Positions 37,679-45,714 of a stretch of 45,714 bases of DNA are shown in pieces. This DNA comes from F23-B02 sp963613665 (GTDB lineage: Bacteria; Bacillota; Clostridia; Oscillospirales; Oscillospiraceae), in assembly GCA_963613665.1 (NCBI GenBank), contig CAVEAL010000019.1, forward strand, positions 1-45,714, written 5' to 3'. The position numbers were made by a program, and so were the translations under genes. The first letter of the stretch is position 1. Every line of letters starts with the position of its first letter. Below the pieces are notes generated by a model. That model did no database searches and was not told where the DNA came from. It was given only the letters and a program-made list of their open reading frames with translations.

Positions 37679-40600
37679 TTATAATTTTACGGTCTCGCCG
37701 GAGTACAGGAAATACAGCACGCGCTCACGCACGGGCAATTTTGTCATGCGCCCGGCGGCGTATGCGTAGGCCTCGAGCTGGCTTGCGTAGCTTTTTGCAC
37801 GCTCGAGCGTCTCCTCGCCGCGCACGCGGTCGGTCTTGTAGTCGATTATCGTCACGGTGCCGCTTTCCTCTATCATGCAGTCGATGACGCCCTGCAGGAG
37901 CACGCTTTCGCCCTCACCGCCGGGGAAGAGCTTTTCCGCCGGACATAGCAGCGAAAATTTAAACTCGCGCCGCAGCCTGTCGGCGTTCATTATCCGCTGC
38001 CCGAGCGGCGAGCGGAACAGCCGCAGGATACACTGCGTATCGACGGCCCCGGCCTGACGGGGGCTCAGAAAGCGCTCCGATACGAGCCGCTCCAGCTCGC
38101 CGCGTATCTCCTCCTCGGAGCCGGTTCTGGCATAGTCAATGTATTGCAGGAAGGCATGCGTTGCCGAGCCGCGCTGCGTGGGACTGAGTGCAGGCTCCCG
38201 GCCGAGCCGCGGCGTGCGGAAGCGAGCACCGGACTTCGGTGCAAGGCTTGCCGCCTCACTGTCGGGATCCTCCAGATGCTTGAGCTCCGTCGCCGTGACC
38301 TTCGACGGCAGCCGCGCCGCGGCCTCATGCGTATACGAAAACGCGAGGTTTTTCCGCAGCCTTTCGACCGCCTGCGCGTCTGCGGGCGCTTTTTTCGGCT
38401 CCTGATCGGCGTTCTGCACCGCGGCGGCCTCATCGGCCGATACAAGCCCGAGCCTTAACTTATCCCCGCCCGCGCAAAGCTGCGCGAAGATCATCCAGTC
38501 GGACATGCTCTGGGCAGACATAAGTACAGCGGGCGACATGGGGCTCGTGCATTGCAGCATCATTTTCTGAAGCTTTTCCTCGGGCCTTTTCACCGCTGCC
38601 GTAACGATGAGCCGCTCACGCGCGCGTGTGAGCGCAACGTACAGCAGGCGCATTTCTTCCGACAGCATTTCGCGCTTTAAGCGCTGCTTTATGGCCAGGC
38701 GCGCAAGGCAGGGGTATTCGAGCCCGCGCCGAAGGTCGCAGACCTTGGGGCCGAGGCCGAGCTCGGGGTGAATGAGCACGGTCTGCTTGAGGTCGGAGTC
38801 GTTGAATCTGCGCGAGGTGTCGCACAGAAACACGACGGGGAACTCCAGGCCCTTGGATTTGTGCACAGTCATTATCTTCACCGCACCCTCGGAGGCCGCG
38901 CTGCCCATATCGCCGCCGCGCTCGGCAAGCCGCCTGAGCCACAGGCAGAAGCGGTGCAGGCCGTGAAAGCCTCCGGCGGCAAAGCGCTTTGAAAGCTCCA
39001 GCATCATGCTCAGATTCGCGCATCTCTGCGGCGCGTCCAGCATCGCGGCGCAAAGTGCCCGCAGCTCAAGCTCGTCGTATATGAAAAGCAGCAGCTCGTC
39101 AACAGGCGTGTCGGATGCGCGCGAGCGCAGTCTGCCCAGCGTTTCGAGAAAGTGCGCGCATTTTTCGCTTTCCGCTGCCGCCTTTCCGAGCGCCGTGTAA
39201 AAATCGCCGCTGCGGTCGCACAGACGTATCTGCGTGAGCTCGTCGGCGGAAAAGCCGAAGGCGCTCGAGCGCAGAACGGCGATGAGCGCAACGTCCTGAT
39301 GCGGGTTGTCGATGACGGCAAGCAGGCTCATGAGCGAGGCTATCTCCGTCGAGGAGAAAAAGCTCCCGCCCTGACCGGCGGCGACGGGTATACCGTGCAG
39401 TATGAGCTCACGGCGATAGACCTCGCCGACCGCGTTTGCCGAGCGCAGCAGTATCGCAATGTCACCGTAGCCGAGCGCACGGCCGGACACCGTCATGCCC
39501 GAGGCCATGAGCTCCCGTATCTTTCCGGCGACTACGGAGGCCTCCTTTTCGGCTTTGTCTCGCAGATCGTCCTCCTCGCCCTTTACGTCAATGAGTATGA
39601 GCTCCGGCTGTACGCCTTCATCGGCATACACGCCGCCGCAGCGCAGCATGGCATTTTCGTCGTAATCGACATCGCCGAGCTTTTTCGACATGCAGGCGGT
39701 GAAAACGCCGTTTATGCCGTCGATGATCTCCTGCCGTGAGCGGAAGTTTTCCTGAAGCATGATCTTCACGGGTTCGCTTTTCGCCGCCTCGGACAGAAAC
39801 GCGTAGCTTTCGTACTTTTCGGTGAATATCAGGGGATCGGCAAGGCGGAAGCGGTAGATAGACTGCTTTACGTCGCCGACCATGAACAGATTTTTGCCGT
39901 TTTTCGACAGGGCGCGGAAAATATCGTCCTGCACGCGGTTGACGTCCTGATACTCATCGACCATGATCTCACAGAAGCGCTGCGAGGTCTCATGCGCAAG
40001 CTGTGTGGGGCTGCCGTCCTCGTTTGTCAGAAGCTGCGCCGTAAGATGCTCGAGGTCGGCAAAATCGACCTCTGCACGGCGCCGCTTTTCGGCGGCATAG
40101 GCCCTGTCAAAGCGCAGCGTGAGCTCGATGAGCGCCCTCATGGCGGGTGCGCAGGAGCGCATGTCGCCAAGGAGCTTTTCGCTGTCTGCCGTGAGCAGCT
40201 TCGAGTATTTTTCGCAGCTTTTTTTGCACAGGTCGCGTACGGCCTTTATATATTCCTTGAGCTCGGGGTCGGAGGGGTTGGCAAGCGTACCCAGCCTCGG
40301 ATAGCTTATCGGCAGCGCCTGACGTGCCCTGTCCCAGCCGAGAGAGCAGGCGCGTGCAAACTCCCGCAGGGAAAGCGCCGTTTCCGCGCAGCTCTCGCCG
40401 TATTTTTTTGCGATAACGGGGTCGGCGGCGGCGCGGGAGCAGAGCTCATTCATCCGCTGCGCCCAGTAAAGCGCCGACTCGCTCAGCTCCGAAAGAAGCT
40501 CCGCACCCCAGACGGTGCGGCCCGCGTCGTCCTCCGCGGGCTCGAGTGCGTCAAGCTGCTGCCGCAGCCACAGCTCCGGCCTCGCATGGCTCTGCGTTTT

Positions 40601-41137
40601 GCGGTGCAGCGTGAGCACCGCTTCGGCAAGCTTGCCGTCGTCGCGCTGCCCCATGCCGACGCTGTCCGTCAGAAGGCGGAAGTCCTCGGAGGGGTCTTCG
40701 TAGCAGCCGTCGAGCACGCGCTGTATGACGCGCTGCTTTATGGCCTCGGCCCTGTCCTCCTCAATGACCCGAAACTCCGGCGAAAGCTGCGCTGCGTGGC
40801 AGTGCTCGCGCAGAAAGCTCTGGCAGAAGGAGTCGATGGTTCCGATCTGCGCCTTGGCACAGAGCGCACTCTGCCGCCGCAGACGGCGGTTGTCGGGATC
40901 GGCTGCAAGGCGCTCGGATATCTCGTCGAGTATGCGGCTCCTGAGCTCCGCCGCGGCCGCCTTGGTGAAGGTTATGACAAGAAACGAGTCGATATCCGCG
41001 TCATGCTCAATGCGGCGCAGAAGGCGCTCGGTCAGAACTCTCGTCTTTCCGCTTCCCGCCGCCGCCGAGACCAGCACGGCACGGCCGTCCTCTTCTATCG
41101 CGGCCTTCTGCGCACTTGTCGGCTCAAACCTCGCCAT
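37679..41137 (-). CDS. addA: ATP-dependent helicase/nuclease subunit AddA
   Basis: A 1152-residue UvrD-like helicase with a C-terminal RecB-type nuclease; with AddB it resects DNA double-strand breaks for recombination. Walker A is AAAGSGKTRVLTERLL (near residue 25), motif II is VDEYQDVNRVQDD (near 394), and VGDVKQSIYRFRLADP is motif III. MTVHKSKGLEFPVVF is motif V, VALTRARERL is motif VI. The nuclease domain shows GVIDCMIEESG and IIDYKTDR (near 1080-1105). The length matches the family. It overlaps addB by 14 bases, so the pair is translated together. Confidence 0.97.
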   Translation of the reverse strand: MARFEPTSAQKAAIEEDGRAVLVSAAAGSGKTRVLTERLLRRIEHDADIDSFLVITFTKAAAAELRSRILDEISERLAADPDNRRLRRQSALCAKAQIGTIDSFCQSFLREHCHAAQLSPEFRVIEEDRAEAIKQRVIQRVLDGCYEDPSEDFRLLTDSVGMGQRDDGKLAEAVLTLHRKTQSHARPELWLRQQLDALEPAEDDAGRTVWGAELLSELSESALYWAQRMNELCSRAAADPVIAKKYGESCAETALSLREFARACSLGWDRARQALPISYPRLGTLANPSDPELKEYIKAVRDLCKKSCEKYSKLLTADSEKLLGDMRSCAPAMRALIELTLRFDRAYAAEKRRRAEVDFADLEHLTAQLLTNEDGSPTQLAHETSQRFCEIMVDEYQDVNRVQDDIFRALSKNGKNLFMVGDVKQSIYRFRLADPLIFTEKYESYAFLSEAAKSEPVKIMLQENFRSRQEIIDGINGVFTACMSKKLGDVDYDENAMLRCGGVYADEGVQPELILIDVKGEEDDLRDKAEKEASVVAGKIRELMASGMTVSGRALGYGDIAILLRSANAVGEVYRRELILHGIPVAAGQGGSFFSSTEIASLMSLLAVIDNPHQDVALIAVLRSSAFGFSADELTQIRLCDRSGDFYTALGKAAAESEKCAHFLETLGRLRSRASDTPVDELLLFIYDELELRALCAAMLDAPQRCANLSMMLELSKRFAAGGFHGLHRFCLWLRRLAERGGDMGSAASEGAVKIMTVHKSKGLEFPVVFLCDTSRRFNDSDLKQTVLIHPELGLGPKVCDLRRGLEYPCLARLAIKQRLKREMLSEEMRLLYVALTRARERLIVTAAVKRPEEKLQKMMLQCTSPMSPAVLMSAQSMSDWMIFAQLCAGGDKLRLGLVSADEAAAVQNADQEPKKAPADAQAVERLRKNLAFSYTHEAAARLPSKVTATELKHLEDPDSEAASLAPKSGARFRTPRLGREPALSPTQRGSATHAFLQYIDYARTGSEEEIRGELERLVSERFLSPRQAGAVDTQCILRLFRSPLGQRIMNADRLRREFKFSLLCPAEKLFPGGEGESVLLQGVIDCMIEESGTVTIIDYKTDRVRGEETLERAKSYASQLEAYAYAAGRMTKLPVRERVLYFLYSGETVKL

Positions 41138-44100
41138 TGCATTCGCCTCCCTCCAGGACGCTCCACACCTTCGTTGCCGGAAGGTGGGGCGTTATTCTCA
41201 TGCTCTCGCCGTTTTCGCCGTCGCGGAAGCGGCAGGCGTCAAAATAATCGCAGTTCAGGCAGGCGGTCTCCTGCTGTCCGGCGTAATACGGGTCGGCCGC
41301 AATGCTGCCGCCGCGAAGCTCGCGGGCCATATCGCACAGCGTTTTGCCGATGTGCCGCGCAAGCGTGCCGAGCCTTTCGGCCGAGACGAGCGCGTCGCCC
41401 GAAGCGCCGCTTTTTTTAAACTCCACAGGGATATACCTCGGCGTGTCCGAGTTCTCCATCGCGGCGATGACCTCGGGATCGTCAAGGATGAGCCCGCTGC
41501 GGCGCAGCTCGCTCCGGCGCTTTTTCTCAAGCTCCTCATCGGACATGTCGAAGTCACCCTTTACGCCGGCGCTGCGCGCAGGAACGTACAGCACTCCGGC
41601 AGGAACGATCTCGCTGCCGTACAGCGCCTGCCCGTTTTCGCCAAGCGAGAACAGGTACAGGAGCATTTGCAGGTTTATGCCGTACAGCACGTCCGACAGC
41701 TCGAATTTTTTTCTGCCGGTTTTGTAATCGACGACGCGCAGATAGAGCCTGCCCTCGTGCAGCCAGCCGTCAACGCGGTCGGCGATGCCGGTCAGAACGA
41801 GCTTGTCCTCGCCCTCTCCGAGCTCCATGGGGCCGAGCTCCGGCGTCTTTGAAAAGTCGAGCTCGAAAGAAAGCGGCTGAAAATCGCTGCGGCGCAGTTC
41901 GTCGGCAAGATCGAGGACTATCTGCCGCACCTGACTTATCAGGCGGCGGAAGAGATATTCGAAGCGCTTGCTTTTATCGCGGAAATCGTTGAGCTCACGC
42001 TTTATGTATTCGGAAACGTATTTGTCGCACAGTGCGGTTACGGTATCGTCGGAGACCTTCTTATAGCCGCCCATGGACGATACCTCGCGCGTTACCTGCT
42101 CTAAAATGCGGTGCATGAACGTGCCCATCTCCGGCGCGGTAAAGCCCGCGGGCTCGCGCGGCCTGGCGCGGAGCGCGTACTGCATGAAGTAGGCAAAGCG
42201 GCAGGACGCAAATTTATCTATCCTCGACGCGGAAAGATGCAGCTTATCGCCGTAAAGTGCCCTGACGGAGCTGCGCGACAGGCTGCCGCGGCTTCGGTTT
42301 GCCGCGCTTTCAAGGCTTTCGAGCCTTTCCGGCTCGCACTCGGCGAAAAACTCCGCCGCGCCCGCAGCGATGCTGCCGCCGCCGTGCAGCGACTGCGCGG
42401 CAAGCTCAAGCGCCGGAGCGCGTGCACCCAGCCGCGCCGTGTCAAGGTCAAAGTCCTCCGTGTCAATATCGAACATGGCCTTCGCCCTGTTCACGACAAA
42501 TGCCGGACGCTGCTGGGCGCCGCCCGCGTCGGAGGACGCATAGCAGAAGCTGAGACTCTCCGAGGGGAGGGTCAGACAGTTATAGACCACCGAGAACGCG
42601 CGCCACAGCTCGCTGTCGCCCGCACCGCCGAGGTCTATGTCCATTTCCAGCAGCCGACGCCTCTCGTCGGAGGAGAAAACGCCCGTATCTGCCGCCGTGC
42701 CGGGTATGCGCTCGTCGGTCGCACCGAGAACGAACAGGTGCTTTATGTTGCGCCGCCTCATGCGGTCCATTTCGCCGGCCGTCACGCAGTCGAGCGAAAC
42801 GGGGATGGTGCCGATGTCATAGCACGACAGCATCAGCACGAAAAGGCGGCCGAAATACTCCGCATCCGCCGGAGCATCGCCGAGCACGGCAGCGCACTGC
42901 TCGAGCGCCGTTACCGTTATGTCCCAGAGCTGGGCGCACTCCTTTGCGTCCGTGCCGCGCCCCGCAGCCTCAAGCTCCTCCGAGCGCGCCTGCAATTTTT
43001 CGGCGAGGCCGAGCTCTTCAAACAGCCCTGCGAGCGCCTGTGCCTGACCGTATGCGTCGGAGGCCTCCGACGTGCGATGTGCAAAGTGCATGAGCGGCCT
43101 TCTCACGGTTTCGCGCAAAAGCGCAATGTGCTCAAGCCGCTTCAGGGCGTCCTCGTCGAGTTCCTTGCCGTAGCCGTCGGGATGCATGCCCCAGGGCTCC
43201 TCCCGCGTCCACGCCGAGCCGTGCAGCTGCCATGTGAAAACGTAGTTTTCCAGCTCGTCGCACTCGTCGGTGCCGAGACCGCCGAAGCCCGTGCGCAGAT
43301 ATTCGAACACGTCGTCGGCCTCCCAGCCGCCGAGGATTATCTCATACGCGGCCGATATCAGCGCGGGCAGGGGCTTTGAGAGCATGTCGGTTTTGCGCGC
43401 GGTGTAGATGGGCACACCGTAGCGCGAGAATGCCGACTCCAGCAGCAGGCGGTAGTCGTCAAAGCCCTTGGCGCACACGGCTATATCCCGCCAGCGGCAG
43501 CCGGTATCGCGCACGAGGCGCAGAGCCTCGGATGCGGCAAACTCGCACTCGGCGTTTATGTCGGCTGCTCTTGTTATTCCGATGCAGCCGCCGGAGTCGG
43601 ATTTGCCGACGGTGCGGTAGCTGAACATGTTTTCGGCAAAATCCGCAAGGGGCCGGCGTTTGGAGCTCTCGCCCGTCCAGCGCACGCTGCGGCTTTCGAT
43701 GCCGTTGTCGGCGGCAAAGCGCAGCAGCGCCGATGCCGTTATCCTGCCGAGGGCGAATACCTCGCTGCCGCCGTCGAGGCTGTCGCAGCTCAGGCATACG
43801 CAAAGCTGTGCGCCGGTAAGCAGCAGAGCCTCGAGAACGCGCCGCTCCTGCGCGGTAAAGTCGGTGAAGCCGTCAACGAATATGCAGGTGTCAGCACCGA
43901 TCGAGGAGCGCTCGATCTGCTGTGCGAGCACGCTCAGCCGGTCGGCGGGGTCGGCCCTGCCGTTTGCCACGGCGGCATCGTAGGCCTCTGAAATGAGTGC
44001 AAGATCGTGCAGCTTATCGCCCAGCGCACCCTCGCAGACGTCTGCCGCGGAAAGCAGCTGCCCGCTTGTTATGCAGGCGCTTTTAAACTCGTCAACGGCG

Positions 44101-44462
44101 CCAAGCAACATCGTCTGGAGTTCCGCTCTGTGCCGTGCCGCGCCGTAAACTCGCAGGCGGGAGTACAGTGCGCCCGCCGCCAGAGCCATGCACAGCAGCC
44201 TGCCGCCCTTATCGAGGTACTCCGCTGCCGCGCCTCCGCACTCGGCGCTGATCCCGCGCGCAAGACCCGTGAACGACAGCACCTCCGCGTACAGCGAAAG
44301 CCCGTCGCCGCACACCGCGCACAGCTCACGCTCGGCCTCGTGGCTGTACTGCTCGGGGACGAGCAGTATATACCGCTTTCCGCTGCCGGCGCCGCGCCGG
44401 ATCTCGTCCATGACAGCCGCGCTCTTGCCGGTGCCTGCCGCACCGTAGATTATTTTCAGCAT
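41124..44462 (-). CDS. addB: ATP-dependent helicase/nuclease subunit AddB
   Basis: A 1112-residue partner of AddA, with a helicase-like N-terminus (GAAGTGKSAAVMDEI, residues 7-21) and a C-terminal nuclease (VVDYKTGRKKF). The 4Fe-4S staple of AddB is present: one Cys in FASCRFAYFMQYAL (near 755) and C-x2-C-x5-C in ACLNCDYFDACRF near the C-terminus. In this family the helicase motifs of AddB are degenerate and it recognises Chi-like sites. It is first in the addB-addA pair. Confidence 0.95.
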   Translation of the reverse strand: MLKIIYGAAGTGKSAAVMDEIRRGAGSGKRYILLVPEQYSHEAERELCAVCGDGLSLYAEVLSFTGLARGISAECGGAAAEYLDKGGRLLCMALAAGALYSRLRVYGAARHRAELQTMLLGAVDEFKSACITSGQLLSAADVCEGALGDKLHDLALISEAYDAAVANGRADPADRLSVLAQQIERSSIGADTCIFVDGFTDFTAQERRVLEALLLTGAQLCVCLSCDSLDGGSEVFALGRITASALLRFAADNGIESRSVRWTGESSKRRPLADFAENMFSYRTVGKSDSGGCIGITRAADINAECEFAASEALRLVRDTGCRWRDIAVCAKGFDDYRLLLESAFSRYGVPIYTARKTDMLSKPLPALISAAYEIILGGWEADDVFEYLRTGFGGLGTDECDELENYVFTWQLHGSAWTREEPWGMHPDGYGKELDEDALKRLEHIALLRETVRRPLMHFAHRTSEASDAYGQAQALAGLFEELGLAEKLQARSEELEAAGRGTDAKECAQLWDITVTALEQCAAVLGDAPADAEYFGRLFVLMLSCYDIGTIPVSLDCVTAGEMDRMRRRNIKHLFVLGATDERIPGTAADTGVFSSDERRRLLEMDIDLGGAGDSELWRAFSVVYNCLTLPSESLSFCYASSDAGGAQQRPAFVVNRAKAMFDIDTEDFDLDTARLGARAPALELAAQSLHGGGSIAAGAAEFFAECEPERLESLESAANRSRGSLSRSSVRALYGDKLHLSASRIDKFASCRFAYFMQYALRARPREPAGFTAPEMGTFMHRILEQVTREVSSMGGYKKVSDDTVTALCDKYVSEYIKRELNDFRDKSKRFEYLFRRLISQVRQIVLDLADELRRSDFQPLSFELDFSKTPELGPMELGEGEDKLVLTGIADRVDGWLHEGRLYLRVVDYKTGRKKFELSDVLYGINLQMLLYLFSLGENGQALYGSEIVPAGVLYVPARSAGVKGDFDMSDEELEKKRRSELRRSGLILDDPEVIAAMENSDTPRYIPVEFKKSGASGDALVSAERLGTLARHIGKTLCDMARELRGGSIAADPYYAGQQETACLNCDYFDACRFRDGENGESMRITPHLPATKVWSVLEGGECNGEV

Positions 44463-44862
44463 TCTCTCACCGCCCTGTTCCGCAGCTTAATAACTTATCG
44501 TATCATTATACCAAATCCGCCGCTCCCCCCGCAAGATTTTTTCGGAGGCGAATTAACGCCCTGCCCGGAAAATCTGCCGGTGAAATGCCTATTTGGAGCA
44601 TAGGAATGACGGATTGGAGCGGAAACGCGGGGACGTATAAGCTACAATGCATATTGTAACCCCCATATGTATCTTCTTTGTCCGCAGAGCGGTCAGGTCT
44701 CCGCTCTGTGTGACCCTTCCCCTTTACCACAGCAAAGTTCTATACTCCTTTTATCTTCACTTTATGCACACTTTGCGGCAGAGCTCCGGATGAAAACTCC
44801 GGAGCTTTGTTGCATGGCGCGTTTTCAAAATACCCGCCCTGTGCAGAGAGAAGGGAAAAACA
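44463..44862 (+). other. Structured 400-base intergenic region
   Basis: No protein gene is convincing here. A weak plus-strand promoter (TTGGAG, 16 bases, TATAAG) is possible around 44615-44641. Two hairpins follow: CAGAGCGG with CCGCTCTG near 44685-44710, and AGCTCCGGA (44782-44790) with TCCGGAGCT (44798-44806) followed by TTGTTG, like a terminator. Bases about 44537-44565 resemble the first half of the repeats at 13207-13571. The stretch could be a leader, a small RNA or a decayed repeat. Confidence 0.45.
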
Positions 44863-45567
44863 ATGAATGACAATGAACTGAAATTTGACCGCACCTGCCA
44901 TGTGCTGTACTCCGGACCCTGCAAGAGGGAGATCCTCAGCAAGATCGCGCTGCACTATCCCGAAGCCGAGCGCGAGAAGGTCTGGGAGCTGGTGCAGCGG
45001 CAGTATGCGGACTACCTCGCCGGATGGCGCACCGACCTCGGCGGCAGCGATAATTTCCACAACGGCAAGGGCGGTACCTACGACTGCATCGCAATCATGA
45101 GCTACTACACCGTGTGCAGAGCCGTCACATCCTTCCGCGAGATCGAGGAAATGGAGGAAAACCTGATCCTGCCGTCGTTCCGTGTCCTTTCAAAATTCGT
45201 TGACTGCAACAAACCGTTCTGGCGGAAACTCATGTACAGAGCCTTCACCCGGGCAAAGGCAGGCTGCGATAAGTGGCACGACTACGAGATGAACGTTGCG
45301 CCCTACGAGGAGGGCAGACCCATATACTATGAGTTCACGGCCTGTCCGGCGGCGGAGTTTGCAAAAAAATTCGGTCTGACGGAGATCATGCCCGCTCTGT
45401 GCAACGTGGACTTTGCGTCCATGGAGCTCATCCGCGCGCGGCTCGTGCGCACGACGACCTGCGCAAACGGCAGCAAATGCGACTACACGATCTGCGGCGA
45501 CAGGGACGAATATTTAAAGTTCCACCCCGAATACCGCGACGAGGCGGGATACAGGAGAAACAGGTGA
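44863..45567 (+). CDS. L-2-amino-thiazoline-4-carboxylate hydrolase-like protein
   Basis: A 234-residue protein of the ATC hydrolase-like family (PF14196-type), named after an enzyme opening L-2-amino-thiazoline-4-carboxylate toward cysteine. Evidence is the N-terminal helix-rich part, then YYEFTACPAAEFAKKFGLTEIMPALCNVDF and TTTCANGSKCDYTICG (both shown only partly in family alignments I recall). Most members are untested, so the activity is uncertain. AGAGAAGGG precedes the ATG by about nine bases. It stands alone between a structured leader and a terminator. Confidence 0.75.
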   Translation: MNDNELKFDRTCHVLYSGPCKREILSKIALHYPEAEREKVWELVQRQYADYLAGWRTDLGGSDNFHNGKGGTYDCIAIMSYYTVCRAVTSFREIEEMEENLILPSFRVLSKFVDCNKPFWRKLMYRAFTRAKAGCDKWHDYEMNVAPYEEGRPIYYEFTACPAAEFAKKFGLTEIMPALCNVDFASMELIRARLVRTTTCANGSKCDYTICGDRDEYLKFHPEYRDEAGYRRNR

Positions 45568-45572
45568 TCAAA

Positions 45573-45606
45573 AAACCGGCAATGCGTGAGCACTGCCGGT
45601 TTTTTC
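45573..45606 (+). terminator. Terminator after the ATC hydrolase-like gene
   Basis: AAAAAACCGGCA pairs with TGCCGGTTTTTT, with further pairing inside the loop after one mismatch, and a T-run closes it. It can work on both strands. Confidence 0.85.
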
Positions 45607-45614
45607 AGCTTGTC

Positions 45615-45714
45615 AAAAAAGTCCCTTGAGGGACTTTTTTGGCTGCACTTTTCCGCCGAACATTTTGAAAACGTTCAAAATGCTATTACCGAAATCCTTG
45701 AAATTTCAAGGATT
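45615..45714. repeat. Three consecutive palindromes at the window edge
   Basis: Hairpin 1 (45615-45640) has 11-bp arms AAAAAAGTCCC and GGGACTTTTTT. Hairpin 2 (45661-45682) has 9-bp arms CATTTTGAA and TTCAAAATG. Palindrome 3 (45693-45714) has perfect 11-bp arms AATCCTTGAAA and TTTCAAGGATT with no loop, and stops exactly at the window end. Hairpin 1 may be a terminator. The others lie in AT-richer sequence and look like a repeated non-coding element. Confidence 0.7.

Overview
The window looks like a chromosomal segment of a G+C-rich gut-type Firmicute, most likely class Clostridia, order Oscillospirales. The reasons are the feoA-feoA-feoB set with a FeoB-associated Cys-rich protein, DUF3793 beside a flavodoxin, DUF6110 beside an HMA_2-type P-ATPase, EFR1, YhgE/Pip proteins, AddAB, and strong GGAGG ribosome sites. 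Taxonomy is inferred from gene families only. No rRNA, tRNA, CRISPR array, transposase or clear prophage was seen.

Layout. 1-11254 is a metal-homeostasis region: a DtxR-type iron regulator divergent from feoA-feoA-feoB with three operator-like palindromes, a Cys-rich membrane protein, a second DtxR-like regulator heading an ABC exporter operon, a membrane-anchored HMA protein, an AraC regulator, and DUF6110 with a heavy-metal P-type ATPase. 11388-15083 carries DUF3793, flavodoxin, an acyl-ACP thioesterase, a cluster of about 55-bp repeats, an alpha/beta hydrolase and a YczE-like membrane protein. 15156-19045 is a transport block: SstT, a LysR regulator, BrnQ. 19167-24961 has a second, divergent P-type ATPase coupled to a HAD phosphatase, then an XRE/S24 (LexA-like) regulator followed by a degenerate DUF3267 membrane protein, an M20 amidohydrolase and a TIM-barrel protein.

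25073-28125 is the most interesting part: a methionine ABC transporter operon (metQ-metN-metI). It is preceded by a 37-codon Met/Cys-rich leader peptide, a strong intrinsic terminator and a competing antiterminator, which together look like ribosome-mediated attenuation. Its MetQ is circularly permuted: the usual second half of the protein comes first.

28131-34355 holds an EFR1 flavodoxin-ferredoxin divergent from a TetR regulator, then two YhgE/Pip proteins flanking a small membrane protein. 34352-37327 has a degenerate PHP-type protein, then a MATE exporter behind a 19-bp-spacer MerR promoter, with its MerR regulator. The end has rpmE, addB-addA on the minus strand, a 400-bp structured intergenic stretch, an ATC-hydrolase-like gene and a series of hairpins at the window edge.
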